64,000 nucleotides of DNA from Paenibacillus marchantiophytorum. GTDB lineage: Bacteria; Bacillota; Bacilli; Paenibacillales; NBRC-103111. Both the position numbers and the translations under genes were made by a program. A model generated the notes under the pieces. The model was not told the origin of the DNA, did not search any database, and worked only from the letters and a program-made list of their open reading frames with translations. Positions within the stretch are counted from its first letter, which is position 1; every line of letters begins with the position of its first letter. Shown here one piece after another: positions 16,319 through 24,749 of the stretch. The stretch covers positions 1 through 64,000 of the forward strand of contig NZ_BMHE01000035.1 of NCBI RefSeq assembly GCF_014640555.1, read 5' to 3'.

Positions 16319-16325
16319 GCGAGAC

Positions 16326-16790
16326 TCATCTTATTTTATCGGCAATAAAGTAGGCTAATTTCAATAAAAAGGCCGTTATGCCGGCAGCCATCAAAGGGCC
16401 GACCGGAATACCGCGCATAAAGACAATGCCAAAGATAGAACCGATGACAAGACCCACAATTAATTGTGGGTCTATTTTCAGTAGTTCCAGCCCTTTGCCA
16501 TTCATATAAGTAGCAATGGCTCCGCCAAGGAGCGCGATGATGCCAGGCCACGTTGTGAAAACAGAAATGATATCCTTCATGGAGATTCGCTCGCTCGCAA
16601 AGGGGACGAGCACCCCGACAGTCAGGAATAACAAGCCGAGCTCCAAACCTCTTCGCTCCATAGTCGGAAAGAAACGATCCAGACCAATCAGCTTCACCGC
16701 GAGCAAGAGGCAGGCCGCTGTCGTGATGATCGGCGAACGGCCGACCAGTCCGATGATAATCAAAACAACTAAGAGTATATCGCCATTCAT
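16326..16790 (-). CDS. DUF441 family membrane protein
   Basis: 154 residues with four hydrophobic segments and the DUF441 features GRSPIITTAACLLL near the N-terminus and GIVFMRGIPVGPLMAAGI near the C-terminus. Function unknown; homologues such as B. subtilis YtwI are conserved in Firmicutes. AGGGGATAAG precedes the ATG. It converges with lysC with only 7 bases between stops and no obvious bidirectional terminator. Confidence 0.88.
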   Translation of the reverse strand: MNGDILLVVLIIIGLVGRSPIITTAACLLLAVKLIGLDRFFPTMERRGLELGLLFLTVGVLVPFASERISMKDIISVFTTWPGIIALLGGAIATYMNGKGLELLKIDPQLIVGLVIGSIFGIVFMRGIPVGPLMAAGITAFLLKLAYFIADKIR

Positions 16791-16845
16791 CTACTTATCC
16801 CCTCACGCTTTAACTTCCATCCTAGTTTATGAGGGGGGCTTGTAT

Positions 16846-17586
16846 TTAGAACGTTGAGCGTGCAAGGCTTCGCGGCAGCAGAATCATTTGATCATGTTCC
16901 CAAATCGGGACTTGATCCATGATATTCGACTTGGCACAGAGTATCAGATCATCATGGAAGCCGGATCTACTCATTTTCTTGCCATTGGCACAGGAAACAA
17001 GCGTTTCAAATAAGCGATCCTTGCTGTGCAGGTAACTGCCTCTCATCGCTAGACCAAAATCATTGATGAGGACGTTTTTCTCGCCTAGCGTATAGGTGAG
17101 CTCTTCCAAGATAAGCCCTGCGCAGATCCCGTCTTCGAATGAAAAAACATCCTGTGTACCCGCACATAGAATGACCGTATCTTTTTTGAGAGCAATGGCA
17201 GCTTGAGCGCAGGCTCGACCGTTGAGCAAGGCCCCTGCTAGGATGTGGTCGGCTTTCATCGACTTCTGAATGCCTCTGGTTCCATTCGTCGTCGTAAGGA
17301 TGATCCGTTTGCCTTGCACGGCTTCCCTAGTATATTCGAGGGGCGAATTGCCAAAATCAAAGCCGGGGATTTTTTTGCAATAACGTTCCCCACCCAGGAG
17401 ATCGCCCTCTTGAACTTGTTCCTTGGCCTTCATAACGGTTTCGACAGGAACAATCGCTTTGCAACCGTTAGCGAGTGCGGTGATGATCGTGCTAGTAGCA
17501 CGTAAAACATCAACGACAATGACGGTCTTATGAAGCAAATCGTCACTTCTTGCTTCGCCGATGTTGGCGACTACCTCGATATGCAT
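16846..17586 (-). CDS. comB: 2-phosphosulfolactate phosphatase
   Basis: Second dedicated step to (R)-3-sulfolactate: hydrolyses 2-phospho-3-sulfolactate. Family features: VIVVDVLRATSTIITAL near residues 22-38 (metal-binding Asp), LLGGERYCKKIPGFDFGNSP and LTTTNGTRGI (about 96-105). Sulfolactate is a major spore solute in B. subtilis, where yitC-yitD encode the same pair. Starts 3 bases after the comA stop, so they are one operon. Length of 246 is normal. Confidence 0.93.
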   Translation of the reverse strand: MHIEVVANIGEARSDDLLHKTVIVVDVLRATSTIITALANGCKAIVPVETVMKAKEQVQEGDLLGGERYCKKIPGFDFGNSPLEYTREAVQGKRIILTTTNGTRGIQKSMKADHILAGALLNGRACAQAAIALKKDTVILCAGTQDVFSFEDGICAGLILEELTYTLGEKNVLINDFGLAMRGSYLHSKDRLFETLVSCANGKKMSRSGFHDDLILCAKSNIMDQVPIWEHDQMILLPRSLARSTF

Positions 17587-17589
17587 CTT

Positions 17590-18393
17590 CTAATCCTTTC
17601 TGGTACCCAAAGACAACGTATCCGAACGAAGTCCTCTGCGCAATGCTTCCAGTGCGATCAGTTCATCTGGCGAAATATTTCCCAAATGAATATCAGGCCC
17701 GAGCATGCTGATCAAATGCACCTGTTGACTTTTGAGCGGCGCTTCCCATAGCAGCAGCTGCCCATTAACGGAGGATAGCACTTTCTGCAGTTCCTCATCC
17801 TTGCATTTACCTGCCTGGTCGAAAATACCCACACCCATCCCTGATTCCCGCGCTTCAATCGTCACCAGTTTGGCCCCATGTTCGGTGTCAATCATGACAG
17901 TATCAATGAGCTCCTCCAATTCGATGGTCGAACCCCACCCTTTTTTGCCGTATTCCGTGATGACCTCCAAGCCCTCTTCCATACCGCGAAGGATTAATTC
18001 ATTTCTGAGTTTGCGATCTATATCAATCGTTCCGTTGGAAATTTCAACCCCGTTAAAGCCGAGTGCGATGATCATATCAAAAAAGGAGTCTACAGCATGC
18101 TGTGTAATGGCCACTTCCAAAAAAGTGCCTCCGGGATAGACGCAAATCCCCCTTTCCTTGGCCAAATTGATTTTACTTTTCAATAGGTCTTGGGGATAGA
18201 GCGGCGACGTGCCGAAGCCAAGTTTAATCATGTCCAGGTGACTGCTGGAGGTGTTCAATAAATCCTGGAAAGCATACATGCCCAAGCCTTTATCCATAAC
18301 CATCGTTTGACCCAGCGTTCTAGGTTTGGCCTGCCTTTGTCCTGTGGGGTCGGCCAGAACGGGGTTCCATTGTAAAAAAGAGGTCACTTCCAT
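17590..18393 (-). CDS. comA: Phosphosulfolactate synthase
   Basis: TIM-barrel enzyme that adds sulfite to phosphoenolpyruvate to form (R)-2-phospho-3-sulfolactate. The N-terminus carries KPRTLGQTMVMDKGLG, followed by HLDMIKLGFGTSPLYP, VYPGGTFLEVA, and GFNGVEISNGTIDI, the PEP- and metal-site blocks of the ComA family. The upstream in-frame start would add 11 residues; AGGAGT 7 bases before this ATG decides it. With comB it probably supplies sulfolactate to the forespore (inference from Bacillus). Confidence 0.93.
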   Translation of the reverse strand: MEVTSFLQWNPVLADPTGQRQAKPRTLGQTMVMDKGLGMYAFQDLLNTSSSHLDMIKLGFGTSPLYPQDLLKSKINLAKERGICVYPGGTFLEVAITQHAVDSFFDMIIALGFNGVEISNGTIDIDRKLRNELILRGMEEGLEVITEYGKKGWGSTIELEELIDTVMIDTEHGAKLVTIEARESGMGVGIFDQAGKCKDEELQKVLSSVNGQLLLWEAPLKSQQVHLISMLGPDIHLGNISPDELIALEALRRGLRSDTLSLGTRKD

Positions 18394-18492
18394 GGTATTA
18401 CTCCTCACTGTCCTTCGAAGGATCAATTATGTGAACAGCATATGCACCCGGATAAATGGTGGTGCCCAGCATGCCTAAAATCAGACGAGCCC

Positions 18493-18531
18493 GCATAAGG
18501 TAGGGTAAAAAGCTTAAACCCTACCTTATGC
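18493..18531. repeat. 14-bp perfect hairpin upstream of yqhV
   Basis: GCATAAGGTAGGGT (18493-18506) and its exact reverse complement (18518-18531) flank an 11-base loop containing AAGCTT. Neither strand has a T-run after the stem, so it is a poor terminator. It is followed by a near-duplicate 13-mer (ATGCAAGRAGTTC at 18528-18540 and 18564-18576) before the yqhV ribosome binding site. Confidence 0.7.
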
Positions 18532-18606
18532 AAGAAGTTCGAGCTAACTCTCACTCCGCAATCATGCAAGGAGTTCTAAATCTTTTAAAGGAGGTAGTAA
18601 AAAGAA

Positions 18607-18870
18607 ATGAATAAAATTGTTCTAACGATGGCGTCGCTGAGGATGATGTCGGGGAGTATTGAAATCATCGCGGCTATTGTGATGTTGCGGCTGGCAACGG
18701 TGGAGAAGGCTTTGCTCGTGAATGCTGGTTTGGCTCTAGTAGGCCCTCTAGTACTACTAGCTACGACTACCATTGGTTTGGTAGGAATCGCAGAGAAGCT
18801 CTCATATGGCAAGATGCTTTGGGTGATTGCGGGTGTGAGCTGTTTGTTTATTGGCATTTTAAAAAAGTAA
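18607..18870 (+). CDS. yqhV: YqhV family (DUF2619) membrane protein
   Basis: 87 residues with three hydrophobic segments (MSGSIEIIAAIVMLRL, GLALVGPLVLLATTTIGLVG, MLWVIAGVSCLFIGIL). Position directly upstream of spoIIIAA and overall pattern match B. subtilis YqhV, whose role is unknown. AAAGGAGG lies before the ATG. A candidate sigma-E promoter for spoIIIA follows it, so it need not be part of the sporulation operon. Confidence 0.85.
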   Translation: MNKIVLTMASLRMMSGSIEIIAAIVMLRLATVEKALLVNAGLALVGPLVLLATTTIGLVGIAEKLSYGKMLWVIAGVSCLFIGILKK

Positions 18871-18873
18871 TCG

Positions 18874-18902
18874 GTCATATTTCTTTCTATTAAGCATAGA
18901 AA
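18874..18902 (+). promoter_or_regulatory. Candidate sigma-E promoter of the spoIIIA operon
   Basis: GTCATATT (18874-18881) fits the sigma-E -35 consensus, and CATAGAAA (18895-18902) fits most of the -10 consensus CATACANT, with a 13-base spacer. It lies about 40 bases before spoIIIAA, where the B. subtilis operon has its mother-cell sigma-E promoter. Confidence 0.55.
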
Positions 18903-18942
18903 TGAATATAGAAGACTGGACAACTTGGAGGGATGTCAGGCC

Positions 18943-19926
18943 ATGCTCACAACGATTATGCATTTGTTCCCCCAGTCGCTCCGGCTTCTGTTAACCGAAC
19001 TGTCGCCAGAAGTACAAGCTAGCGTTGAAGAGATCCGGATAAGAGAGTCGCGCCCTTTCGAGATTAGCTGGGGTGATCGGTATGCCTTTCTGGATGAGCG
19101 GGGCCAACTTGTTGCGCAGGAAGCCAAGGCCTATAAACCGAATCGTCAGGATTGTCTGACCCTGCTGGAGATGTTGACGAATCATTCCTTGTACACCTTC
19201 GAAGAAGAGCTTAGGCGTGGCTACATCACCATTGTCGGCGGCCATCGAGTAGGACTAGCAGGACGTACTGTGCTGGAACAAGGCCATGTCAGACAAATTC
19301 GTGATGTCAGTTCCTTCAATATCCGGATTGCTCGTGAACTGCAAGGGGTAGGCCAAGCCGTGCTGCCGCACTTGTATGATCCCGTGATGAGAAGTATCCA
19401 TCATACGCTCATCATTTCGCCGCCGCAGCAAGGGAAAACAACGCTCCTGCGCGATATCGCGAGATTAGTCAGTCGAGGAGAGTGGGGGCCGGACAGTCTA
19501 GCGAATGCCGGCAAGAAGGTCGGGGTCATTGATGAACGCTCCGAGTTGGCTGCTTGTGTGAAAGGAGTGCCTAGATTCGATCTTGGGCCGCGCACAGATG
19601 TCCTTGACGGTTGTCCCAAGGCGGAAGGCATGATGATGATGATACGGTCTTTATCACCTGATGTGCTGATCGTCGATGAAATTGGACGCCCAGAAGATGC
19701 CCAAGCTATTCATGAAGCGGTTCATACCGGAATTCGGGTAGTCGCCACAGCTCACGGTGCCGACTACGATGACGTACGCATGCGGCCTGTACTCAAGCAA
19801 CTGCTGGAAGAAGGTGTATTTACGAGATATGTCATCTTGCAGCGTCGCAGGGGGGCACCAGCTGCCTATCGCATCATGGATCGTTACGGCAAACCCCTTG
19901 AATCCATTCCAGTAAGGAAAGGATGA
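18943..19926 (+). CDS. spoIIIAA: Stage III sporulation protein AA (secretion-type ATPase)
   Basis: Mother-cell cytoplasmic ATPase of the SpoIIIA-SpoIIQ channel, related to type II/IV secretion ATPases. Walker A is SPPQQGKTTLLRDIARL (about residues 160-176), followed by VIDERSELA and the Walker B-like LIVDEIGRPEDA. The N-terminal block VEEIRIRESRPFEI is typical. GGAGGG is 10 bases before this ATG; the in-frame TTG 18 bases earlier has none. First gene of the eight-gene operon; length of 327 is close to B. subtilis (307). Confidence 0.96.
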   Translation: MLTTIMHLFPQSLRLLLTELSPEVQASVEEIRIRESRPFEISWGDRYAFLDERGQLVAQEAKAYKPNRQDCLTLLEMLTNHSLYTFEEELRRGYITIVGGHRVGLAGRTVLEQGHVRQIRDVSSFNIRIARELQGVGQAVLPHLYDPVMRSIHHTLIISPPQQGKTTLLRDIARLVSRGEWGPDSLANAGKKVGVIDERSELAACVKGVPRFDLGPRTDVLDGCPKAEGMMMMIRSLSPDVLIVDEIGRPEDAQAIHEAVHTGIRVVATAHGADYDDVRMRPVLKQLLEEGVFTRYVILQRRRGAPAAYRIMDRYGKPLESIPVRKG

Positions 19927-19932
19927 GGTAAG

Positions 19933-20451
19933 ATGCTTAAATTCGTCGGCGGGGTACTGATCATTGGCGCAGCGACTTTGTTTGGATTTTTGAAGGCAAC
20001 GCACTACATTAGGCGTCCCAAACAAATTAGAGCGCTCATCAGCGCTTTAGGACGAATGGAGACGGAAATCACCTATGCCCTCACACCGCTGCCTGAAGCT
20101 TTCATCTCTCTCAGTAAACAAGTGCCTGACCCCTTGTCATCTCTATTTCGTATAACGGCTGAACGTTTATTGAGCAGTGATGGACTATCCACGCGGGAGA
20201 TATGGCGCATGAGTGTTCAGGATGTCTGGACACGCACCTCCATGAAACAAGCGGAGCAAGAAGTTGTTCTGCAGCTAGGTTCCGTTCTTGGACTGACAGA
20301 TCGCAGCGACCAGATCAAACATATTCGGCTTGCCATCAGCCAACTGCAAACCGAAGAGACCGAATCGAGGGAAGAACAACGGCGCTACGAGAAAATGTGG
20401 AAAAGCCTTGGTGTTCTAATCGGCGCATTAATCGTGATTTTGATGTATTAA
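19933..20451 (+). CDS. spoIIIAB: Stage III sporulation protein AB
   Basis: Single-pass membrane protein resembling GspF-type platform components. N-terminal helix GGVLIIGAATLFGFLKATHY, soluble helical core (RRPKQIRALISALGRMETEI, a conserved motif; WRMSVQDVW), and a C-terminal membrane helix LGVLIGALIVILMY. 172 residues, as in Bacillus (171). Follows spoIIIAA by 6 bases. Confidence 0.95.
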   Translation: MLKFVGGVLIIGAATLFGFLKATHYIRRPKQIRALISALGRMETEITYALTPLPEAFISLSKQVPDPLSSLFRITAERLLSSDGLSTREIWRMSVQDVWTRTSMKQAEQEVVLQLGSVLGLTDRSDQIKHIRLAISQLQTEETESREEQRRYEKMWKSLGVLIGALIVILMY

Positions 20452-20513
20452 GGGTAGCAAGGACATTGCCGCAATCGGCAGTCGTTCCTTGTCAACAGAG
20501 TGAGGTGCCTGGA

Positions 20514-20717
20514 ATGAATGTAGATGTGAATGCCATTTTCCAGATCGCCGGCATCGGCATCATCATCGCGATGATCCATTCGGTGCTCAAGCAGATGGGC
20601 AAAGAGGATATGGCTCACTGGGTCACGGTTATCGGCTTTGTGGTCGTGCTCTTCATGGTCGTCAGTATGCTCGATCATTTATTTAAAGAAATCAAAACCA
20701 TTTTCCTATTCCAATGA
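20514..20717 (+). CDS. spoIIIAC: Stage III sporulation protein AC
   Basis: 67-residue protein with two membrane helices (IFQIAGIGIIIAMIHSVL and WVTVIGFVVVLFMVVSML) joined by a short KQMGKEDMAH loop, the standard SpoIIIAC form. The start was chosen as the ATG with AGTGAGGTG 6 bases upstream; the longer frame reaching back into spoIIIAB is not real. It is thought to form the membrane base of the feeding channel with AD and AE. Confidence 0.94.
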   Translation: MNVDVNAIFQIAGIGIIIAMIHSVLKQMGKEDMAHWVTVIGFVVVLFMVVSMLDHLFKEIKTIFLFQ

Positions 20718-20727
20718 GGTGGGCCAA

Positions 20728-21117
20728 ATGGAAATCATCCAGATTGTAGGCCTCGGACTCATTGTTACGATATTAACGCTCATCATCAAAGAGCAGAAGC
20801 CGATGTTCGCTTTTCTGCTGGCGGCCTTTACAGGCATTATGATCTTCCTGTTTCTGATCGGTAAAATTTCTACGGTCATTCAGGTGCTTGAGGATCTAGC
20901 GCAAAAATCCAGCATTAATATGGTTTTCCTCAAAACCATACTCAAAATCATAGGCGTCGCCTACATTGCTGAGTTCGGTGCCCAAATAGTTCGGGATGCC
21001 GGCCAGGAATCTATTGCCTCCAAGATAGAGCTGTCAGGCAAGGTGCTCATTATGGTGATGGCGATTCCCATCATTACCGTCATTATCGAAACCGTCGTTA
21101 AGCTGCTGCCGGCTTAG
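20728..21117 (+). CDS. spoIIIAD: Stage III sporulation protein AD
   Basis: 129 residues, starting MEIIQIVGLGLIVTILTLII, with about four hydrophobic segments and the conserved block IGVAYIAEFGAQIVRDAGQ (about residues 73-91). Starts 10 bases after spoIIIAC with a GAGGTGG ribosome binding site; the in-frame upstream ATG within spoIIIAC is not used. Membrane channel component in the mother-cell membrane facing the forespore. Confidence 0.94.
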   Translation: MEIIQIVGLGLIVTILTLIIKEQKPMFAFLLAAFTGIMIFLFLIGKISTVIQVLEDLAQKSSINMVFLKTILKIIGVAYIAEFGAQIVRDAGQESIASKIELSGKVLIMVMAIPIITVIIETVVKLLPA

Positions 21118-21141
21118 ATGATTTACTTAGGAGTGACAGGA

Positions 21142-22341
21142 ATGAACCTACTTTATTCGCACCAGAGACTGAATCACCGTTGGATGATTGTATGTATCCT
21201 GATTATGGGCTTCTGGCTCGGGATGACGAATTTGTCTCATGCAGCATCTCCAACGGATGCCATTATCAAAGAGCAGGCCAACCATTTGAATACCGAACCT
21301 GTCGAGCAATACTGGGATAAGCTCATGAAAGAGTATGGCGGATATTTCCCGGAAAGCAAGCCGCCAACCTTTATGGAGCTGCTGCTGGGGACGAAGGGGA
21401 TTAGTTTCAAAAGTATTTTCAAAGGACTTCTCAGCTATGTCTTTCATGAAATTATTATCAATGGCAAGCTGCTGGCTTCGATCGTTATCCTCACGATTTT
21501 CAGCATGATTCTAGAGACGCTGCAAAGCTCATTCGAACGGAATACCGTGAGCAAGCTAGGCTATTCCATTACCTACATGGTGATGATCATCATTGCTATC
21601 AATAGTTTCAGTGTGGCCATCGGCTATGCCAAAGATGCCATCACATCGATGATTCAGTTCATGCTTGCCCTTGTTCCCTTGTTGTTGACTCTGCTGGCTT
21701 CTATGGGCAATGTGACTTCTGTTGCCATCTTGCACCCGCTCATCGTCTTCATGATTCACACGGTTGGCACAGCGATTTATGTGTTTGTTTTCCCGCTGCT
21801 GTTCTTCTCAGCGGTTCTGCACATCGTTAGTTCGCTGAGCGAGAAGTACAAGGTAACCCAGCTTGCGAACCTGCTTCGCACGATCGCGCTCAGTATGCTT
21901 GGTGTATTCGTAACGGTATTCCTTGGCGTTATTTCGATTCAAGGGACAGCAGGGGCGGTCAGAGACGGCGTAGCCATTAGGACGGCCAAGTATATCACCG
22001 GTAACTTCGTGCCGGTTGTCGGTCGATTGTTCTCGGATGCGACAGAAACCGTAATCGGGGCTTCCTTGCTAGTGAAGAATGCGATTGGACTTGTCGGGGT
22101 TGTCATACTTGTGATGCTTTGCGCCTTTCCAGCTATCAAAATTTTGACGCTTGCCTTCATTTACAACTTATCAGCAGCGATAATGCAGCCCTTGGGAGAC
22201 AGTCCCATGATCGCTTGTCTGCAAACGATCGGGAAGAGCTTGATTTATGTGTTTGCGGCGCTAGCTGCCGTGAGCCTGATGTTCTTTCTAGCCTTAACCA
22301 TCATGATTGCTATCAGTAATGTGTCTGTGATGATGCGATGA
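21142..22341 (+). CDS. spoIIIAE: Stage III sporulation protein AE
   Basis: 399-residue polytopic membrane protein, the largest channel subunit. An N-terminal signal sequence (RWMIVCILIMGFWLGM...SHAAS) is followed by an extracytoplasmic segment and about seven helices, with the conserved GYSITYMVMIIIAINSF, STLV-like LVPLLLTLLASMG and VSSLSEKYKVTQLANL blocks. The ATG at 21142 is preferred (GGAGTG 6 bases upstream) over the in-frame ATG 24 bases earlier. Length matches Bacillus (399). Confidence 0.95.
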   Translation: MNLLYSHQRLNHRWMIVCILIMGFWLGMTNLSHAASPTDAIIKEQANHLNTEPVEQYWDKLMKEYGGYFPESKPPTFMELLLGTKGISFKSIFKGLLSYVFHEIIINGKLLASIVILTIFSMILETLQSSFERNTVSKLGYSITYMVMIIIAINSFSVAIGYAKDAITSMIQFMLALVPLLLTLLASMGNVTSVAILHPLIVFMIHTVGTAIYVFVFPLLFFSAVLHIVSSLSEKYKVTQLANLLRTIALSMLGVFVTVFLGVISIQGTAGAVRDGVAIRTAKYITGNFVPVVGRLFSDATETVIGASLLVKNAIGLVGVVILVMLCAFPAIKILTLAFIYNLSAAIMQPLGDSPMIACLQTIGKSLIYVFAALAAVSLMFFLALTIMIAISNVSVMMR

Positions 22342-22354
22342 AAGGAGCCCAACT

Positions 22355-23101
22355 ATGGATTGGTTAGCTGGTTGGTTGAAAACCGTCATCATGGTCATCA
22401 TGTTGGCCACCTTTGTGGATTTACTGCTTCCAAGCAATACCATGCAGCGCTATGTCAAAACAGTTATGAGCCTATTCATCCTATTGACCCTGTTGTCCCC
22501 GGTTCTGCAGTTGTTCCAGAAGGATTGGAACATGGATCAATTGATTGGTCAAGCCGAGCAAAAGCAAAACGAGAAGTCGATGGTTGCGAGCAGCGCTGGA
22601 AGCAGCGGAATGAAGTCGTTGGAAGCTATCACGAAGGAAGGTCAAAGGCTGCAGGCGGAAGGGCAGAAGCAGTCTCAACAGATGCTGCAAACGCAGCTAG
22701 CTGGCATGATGAAAGAGGATTTGCAGAAGCAAACAGACCTTCTCATTCAGGACGTTCAGGTAGCAGCGCAGATCGACAATAATGGGAAACCCGTGATTAT
22801 GAAAGTCAGGGTAACCCTTGATGATATAGAAGCAAAGAAGATGACTTCCAAGCAAGGGAATTCCAAAAGCATAGCGGTTATGGAACCTGTGAAACCGATC
22901 GACCCGATTCGGGTCGAACCAGGAGTAAAGCTTTCTGATAGCAGTACTAAGGATGTTAAGGCTGCTGCTGCTCCAGGATTACCCTCTGCCTATGAGCAAG
23001 AAGCAGAGCGGCTTAGACAAAGCATTGCCCGTAATTGGTTAGTAGAGTCAGCTCAGATTGATATCCAGCTTGCACAAAGGAACGGAAGGATTGCGAGGTG
23101 A
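22355..23101 (+). CDS. spoIIIAF: Stage III sporulation protein AF
   Basis: 248 residues: two N-terminal membrane helices (WLKTVIMVIMLATFVDLLLP and YVKTVMSLFILLTLLSPVL) followed by a soluble, Gln-rich extracytoplasmic domain with the ring-building-motif pattern of the SpoIIIA ring proteins near residues 110-155. Somewhat longer than the B. subtilis protein (206), mainly through a low-complexity stretch at about 65-110 and a Lys/Ala/Pro linker near 165-205. 13 bases after spoIIIAE. Confidence 0.93.
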   Translation: MDWLAGWLKTVIMVIMLATFVDLLLPSNTMQRYVKTVMSLFILLTLLSPVLQLFQKDWNMDQLIGQAEQKQNEKSMVASSAGSSGMKSLEAITKEGQRLQAEGQKQSQQMLQTQLAGMMKEDLQKQTDLLIQDVQVAAQIDNNGKPVIMKVRVTLDDIEAKKMTSKQGNSKSIAVMEPVKPIDPIRVEPGVKLSDSSTKDVKAAAAPGLPSAYEQEAERLRQSIARNWLVESAQIDIQLAQRNGRIAR

Positions 23102-23105
23102 ATCG

Positions 23106-23744
23106 ATGGGAACATTGCTGCAATGGATGGAGCACAAATTCGGCGGAGGTCCGGGAGGGCCCAAACGTAAAAATACGCTGCTATGGGTCATTATGATTGG
23201 ACTTTTAGGAGCTGCGCTGATGATTATGAATGCCTTTATGACTGTAAAAGATGTCGATCCCATCAATGCGGGCCGAGCTTCCCCGCCACCAAGTAAAGAA
23301 ACATTTCTAGGCAGCTCACCCAAGGAAAATTCTACCTTTCATGACTACGAGGCAGCTTATCAGTCCCAATTGAAAGAGATCTTACAAAAAATTGTCGGTG
23401 TCGGCGATGTAGAAGTGCTCGTTACGATTGAATCAACGGAGGAAATGACCGTCGACAAAAATTATAATGACAATCAACAAATGACGACAGAACGCGACAA
23501 TGGCGGGGCAACTCGGAATATATCCCAGGTAACGCGGAGTGGTGAAGTGGTGATTTATCAAGTGTCAGGTGACCAAAAACCACTTGTGCTCAAATATATT
23601 AAACCTAAGATTAGAGGGGTTATCGTTGTCGCCAAAGGTGCTGAGAATCTTACCGTGAAAAAAATGATTACAGAAGCCGTTGAACGCGGCCTTGGCGTCG
23701 AGGCGCACCGCATCTCCATCTTACCCCGCAAAACGGGTGAATAA
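23106..23744 (+). CDS. spoIIIAG: Stage III sporulation protein AG
   Basis: 212 residues: an N-terminal membrane helix (LLWVIMIGLLGAALMIMNAF) and an extracytoplasmic domain carrying the YQSQLKEILQKIVGVGDVEV start of the ring-building motif, IESTEEMTVDKN, and PKIRGVIVVAKGAENLTVK. In B. subtilis this protein forms a 30-subunit ring in the space between mother cell and forespore. The ATG lies 4 bases after spoIIIAF ends; the earlier in-frame ATG inside spoIIIAF is rejected because it lacks a ribosome binding site. Confidence 0.95.
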   Translation: MGTLLQWMEHKFGGGPGGPKRKNTLLWVIMIGLLGAALMIMNAFMTVKDVDPINAGRASPPPSKETFLGSSPKENSTFHDYEAAYQSQLKEILQKIVGVGDVEVLVTIESTEEMTVDKNYNDNQQMTTERDNGGATRNISQVTRSGEVVIYQVSGDQKPLVLKYIKPKIRGVIVVAKGAENLTVKKMITEAVERGLGVEAHRISILPRKTGE

Positions 23745-23782
23745 AAAAGCAAATATCAACCAAATATGAGGAGGAATATTCA

Positions 23783-24592
23783 ATGAACGCAAAAAGACAA
23801 ACAATTTGGCTCGTATCCATGCTCAGCTTAATGGTGGTGCTTTCAGCTTATTATTTATTCACAGAGGATGTCAACAAACTCGATTTGGCAGCGTCAAGCA
23901 CGGCGCAAACCGGTCAAGAAGTGAAGATTGATATGAGTCAAGTTGATCCTGCGAATGCCGCTAAAACAGATGTGAAAGCAACAACAGGCAAGGATACAAA
24001 AATCGACACGAAAGTTGCAACACCACAAAATGCAACACCGCAAAATGCAACAAAAACCGACGCCAAGACTGAGGTTAAGACGGATGCCAAAACGAACGTG
24101 AAAACAGAAGCCAAAACGGACGTGAAAACAGATGCCAAAACAACAACAAGCACTGGCACATCCAAAGTACCGCAATCCAGCACAGCCAAGACAGATGACC
24201 AAGTGCTGAAACAAGTGGAAGAGCAAGCAAAAACCACATCAGCAAGCGACTATTTTACCAATGAGCAAATGAAACAGAGCGAATATTTCAGCAAAACATC
24301 GTCCGATTTGATGGAAATTATTATAGATGCCAAGAAATCGCCAGATGCGGTTGCGAAGGCGACCAATGATTTATCCAAGCTGACGGATGTTCAAGAAAAA
24401 GTAGAAAATCTGCAAGATGTGTTGATGAAAGATTTCCCGCAAGCGATTGTGAATCAAGATGGAAACAAGTGGAAAGTAACGGTTCAAAGTGATAAATTAG
24501 AAAAAAGTCAAGGTGTTACCATCGTCGATATGGTCGTTAAAGAGTTAGGTGCAGCACCAGAAAACATCAAGATTCAGTATGTGCGCCCATAA
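23783..24592 (+). CDS. spoIIIAH: Stage III sporulation protein AH with Lys-Thr repeat insert
   Basis: Mother-cell half of the SpoIIIAH-SpoIIQ bridge. The N-terminal membrane anchor (TIWLVSMLSLMVVLSAYYLF) and the C-terminal YscJ/FliF-like domain (SDYFTNEQMKQSEYF to the end, about residues 155-269) are normal. Between them lies a 90-residue extension rich in repeats of the form KTDAK/KTEVK/KTDVK (about residues 60-130), making it 269 residues against 218 in B. subtilis. The repeat is encoded by near-identical 15-18 base DNA units, so its length should vary between strains. The insert probably acts as a flexible spacer. Confidence 0.95.
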   Translation: MNAKRQTIWLVSMLSLMVVLSAYYLFTEDVNKLDLAASSTAQTGQEVKIDMSQVDPANAAKTDVKATTGKDTKIDTKVATPQNATPQNATKTDAKTEVKTDAKTNVKTEAKTDVKTDAKTTTSTGTSKVPQSSTAKTDDQVLKQVEEQAKTTSASDYFTNEQMKQSEYFSKTSSDLMEIIIDAKKSPDAVAKATNDLSKLTDVQEKVENLQDVLMKDFPQAIVNQDGNKWKVTVQSDKLEKSQGVTIVDMVVKELGAAPENIKIQYVRP

Positions 24593-24627
24593 GCAAAAGA
24601 GCGAGGTCAACGCACATTGGGATGGCG

Positions 24628-24668
24628 ATGGAAAGGGTCCGGACAAACTGGACTCTTTCCATTTCTTG
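24628..24668 (+). terminator. Terminator of the spoIIIA operon
   Basis: 13-bp stem (24628-24640 with 24650-24662, one G-T pair), 9-base loop, and a modest T-rich tail. It lies 36 bases after spoIIIAH. A weak accB promoter (TTTCCA 24656-24661, TATAAT 24679-24684, 17-base spacer) overlaps its 3' arm. Confidence 0.75.
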
Positions 24669-24749
24669 CGTTTATGGGTATAATACATACGTTGCGGCTA
24701 TGAAACCGCATTTTTTATTGGTTCACCAACGTCTAAAGGAGTGACATGA

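Noticed and set aside
18493..18531. Hairpin considered as a terminator for comA or upstream transcripts
   Set aside because: No T-run on either strand after the stem, and it is upstream, not downstream, of the comA start.
20202..20717. Long version of spoIIIAC extending into spoIIIAB
   Set aside because: The upstream part overlaps spoIIIAB and lacks family similarity; the 67-residue start has a proper ribosome binding site.
23894..24226. Minus-strand Cys/Phe-rich frame opposite spoIIIAH
   Set aside because: Mirror of the Lys-Thr repeat tract; no start signals.
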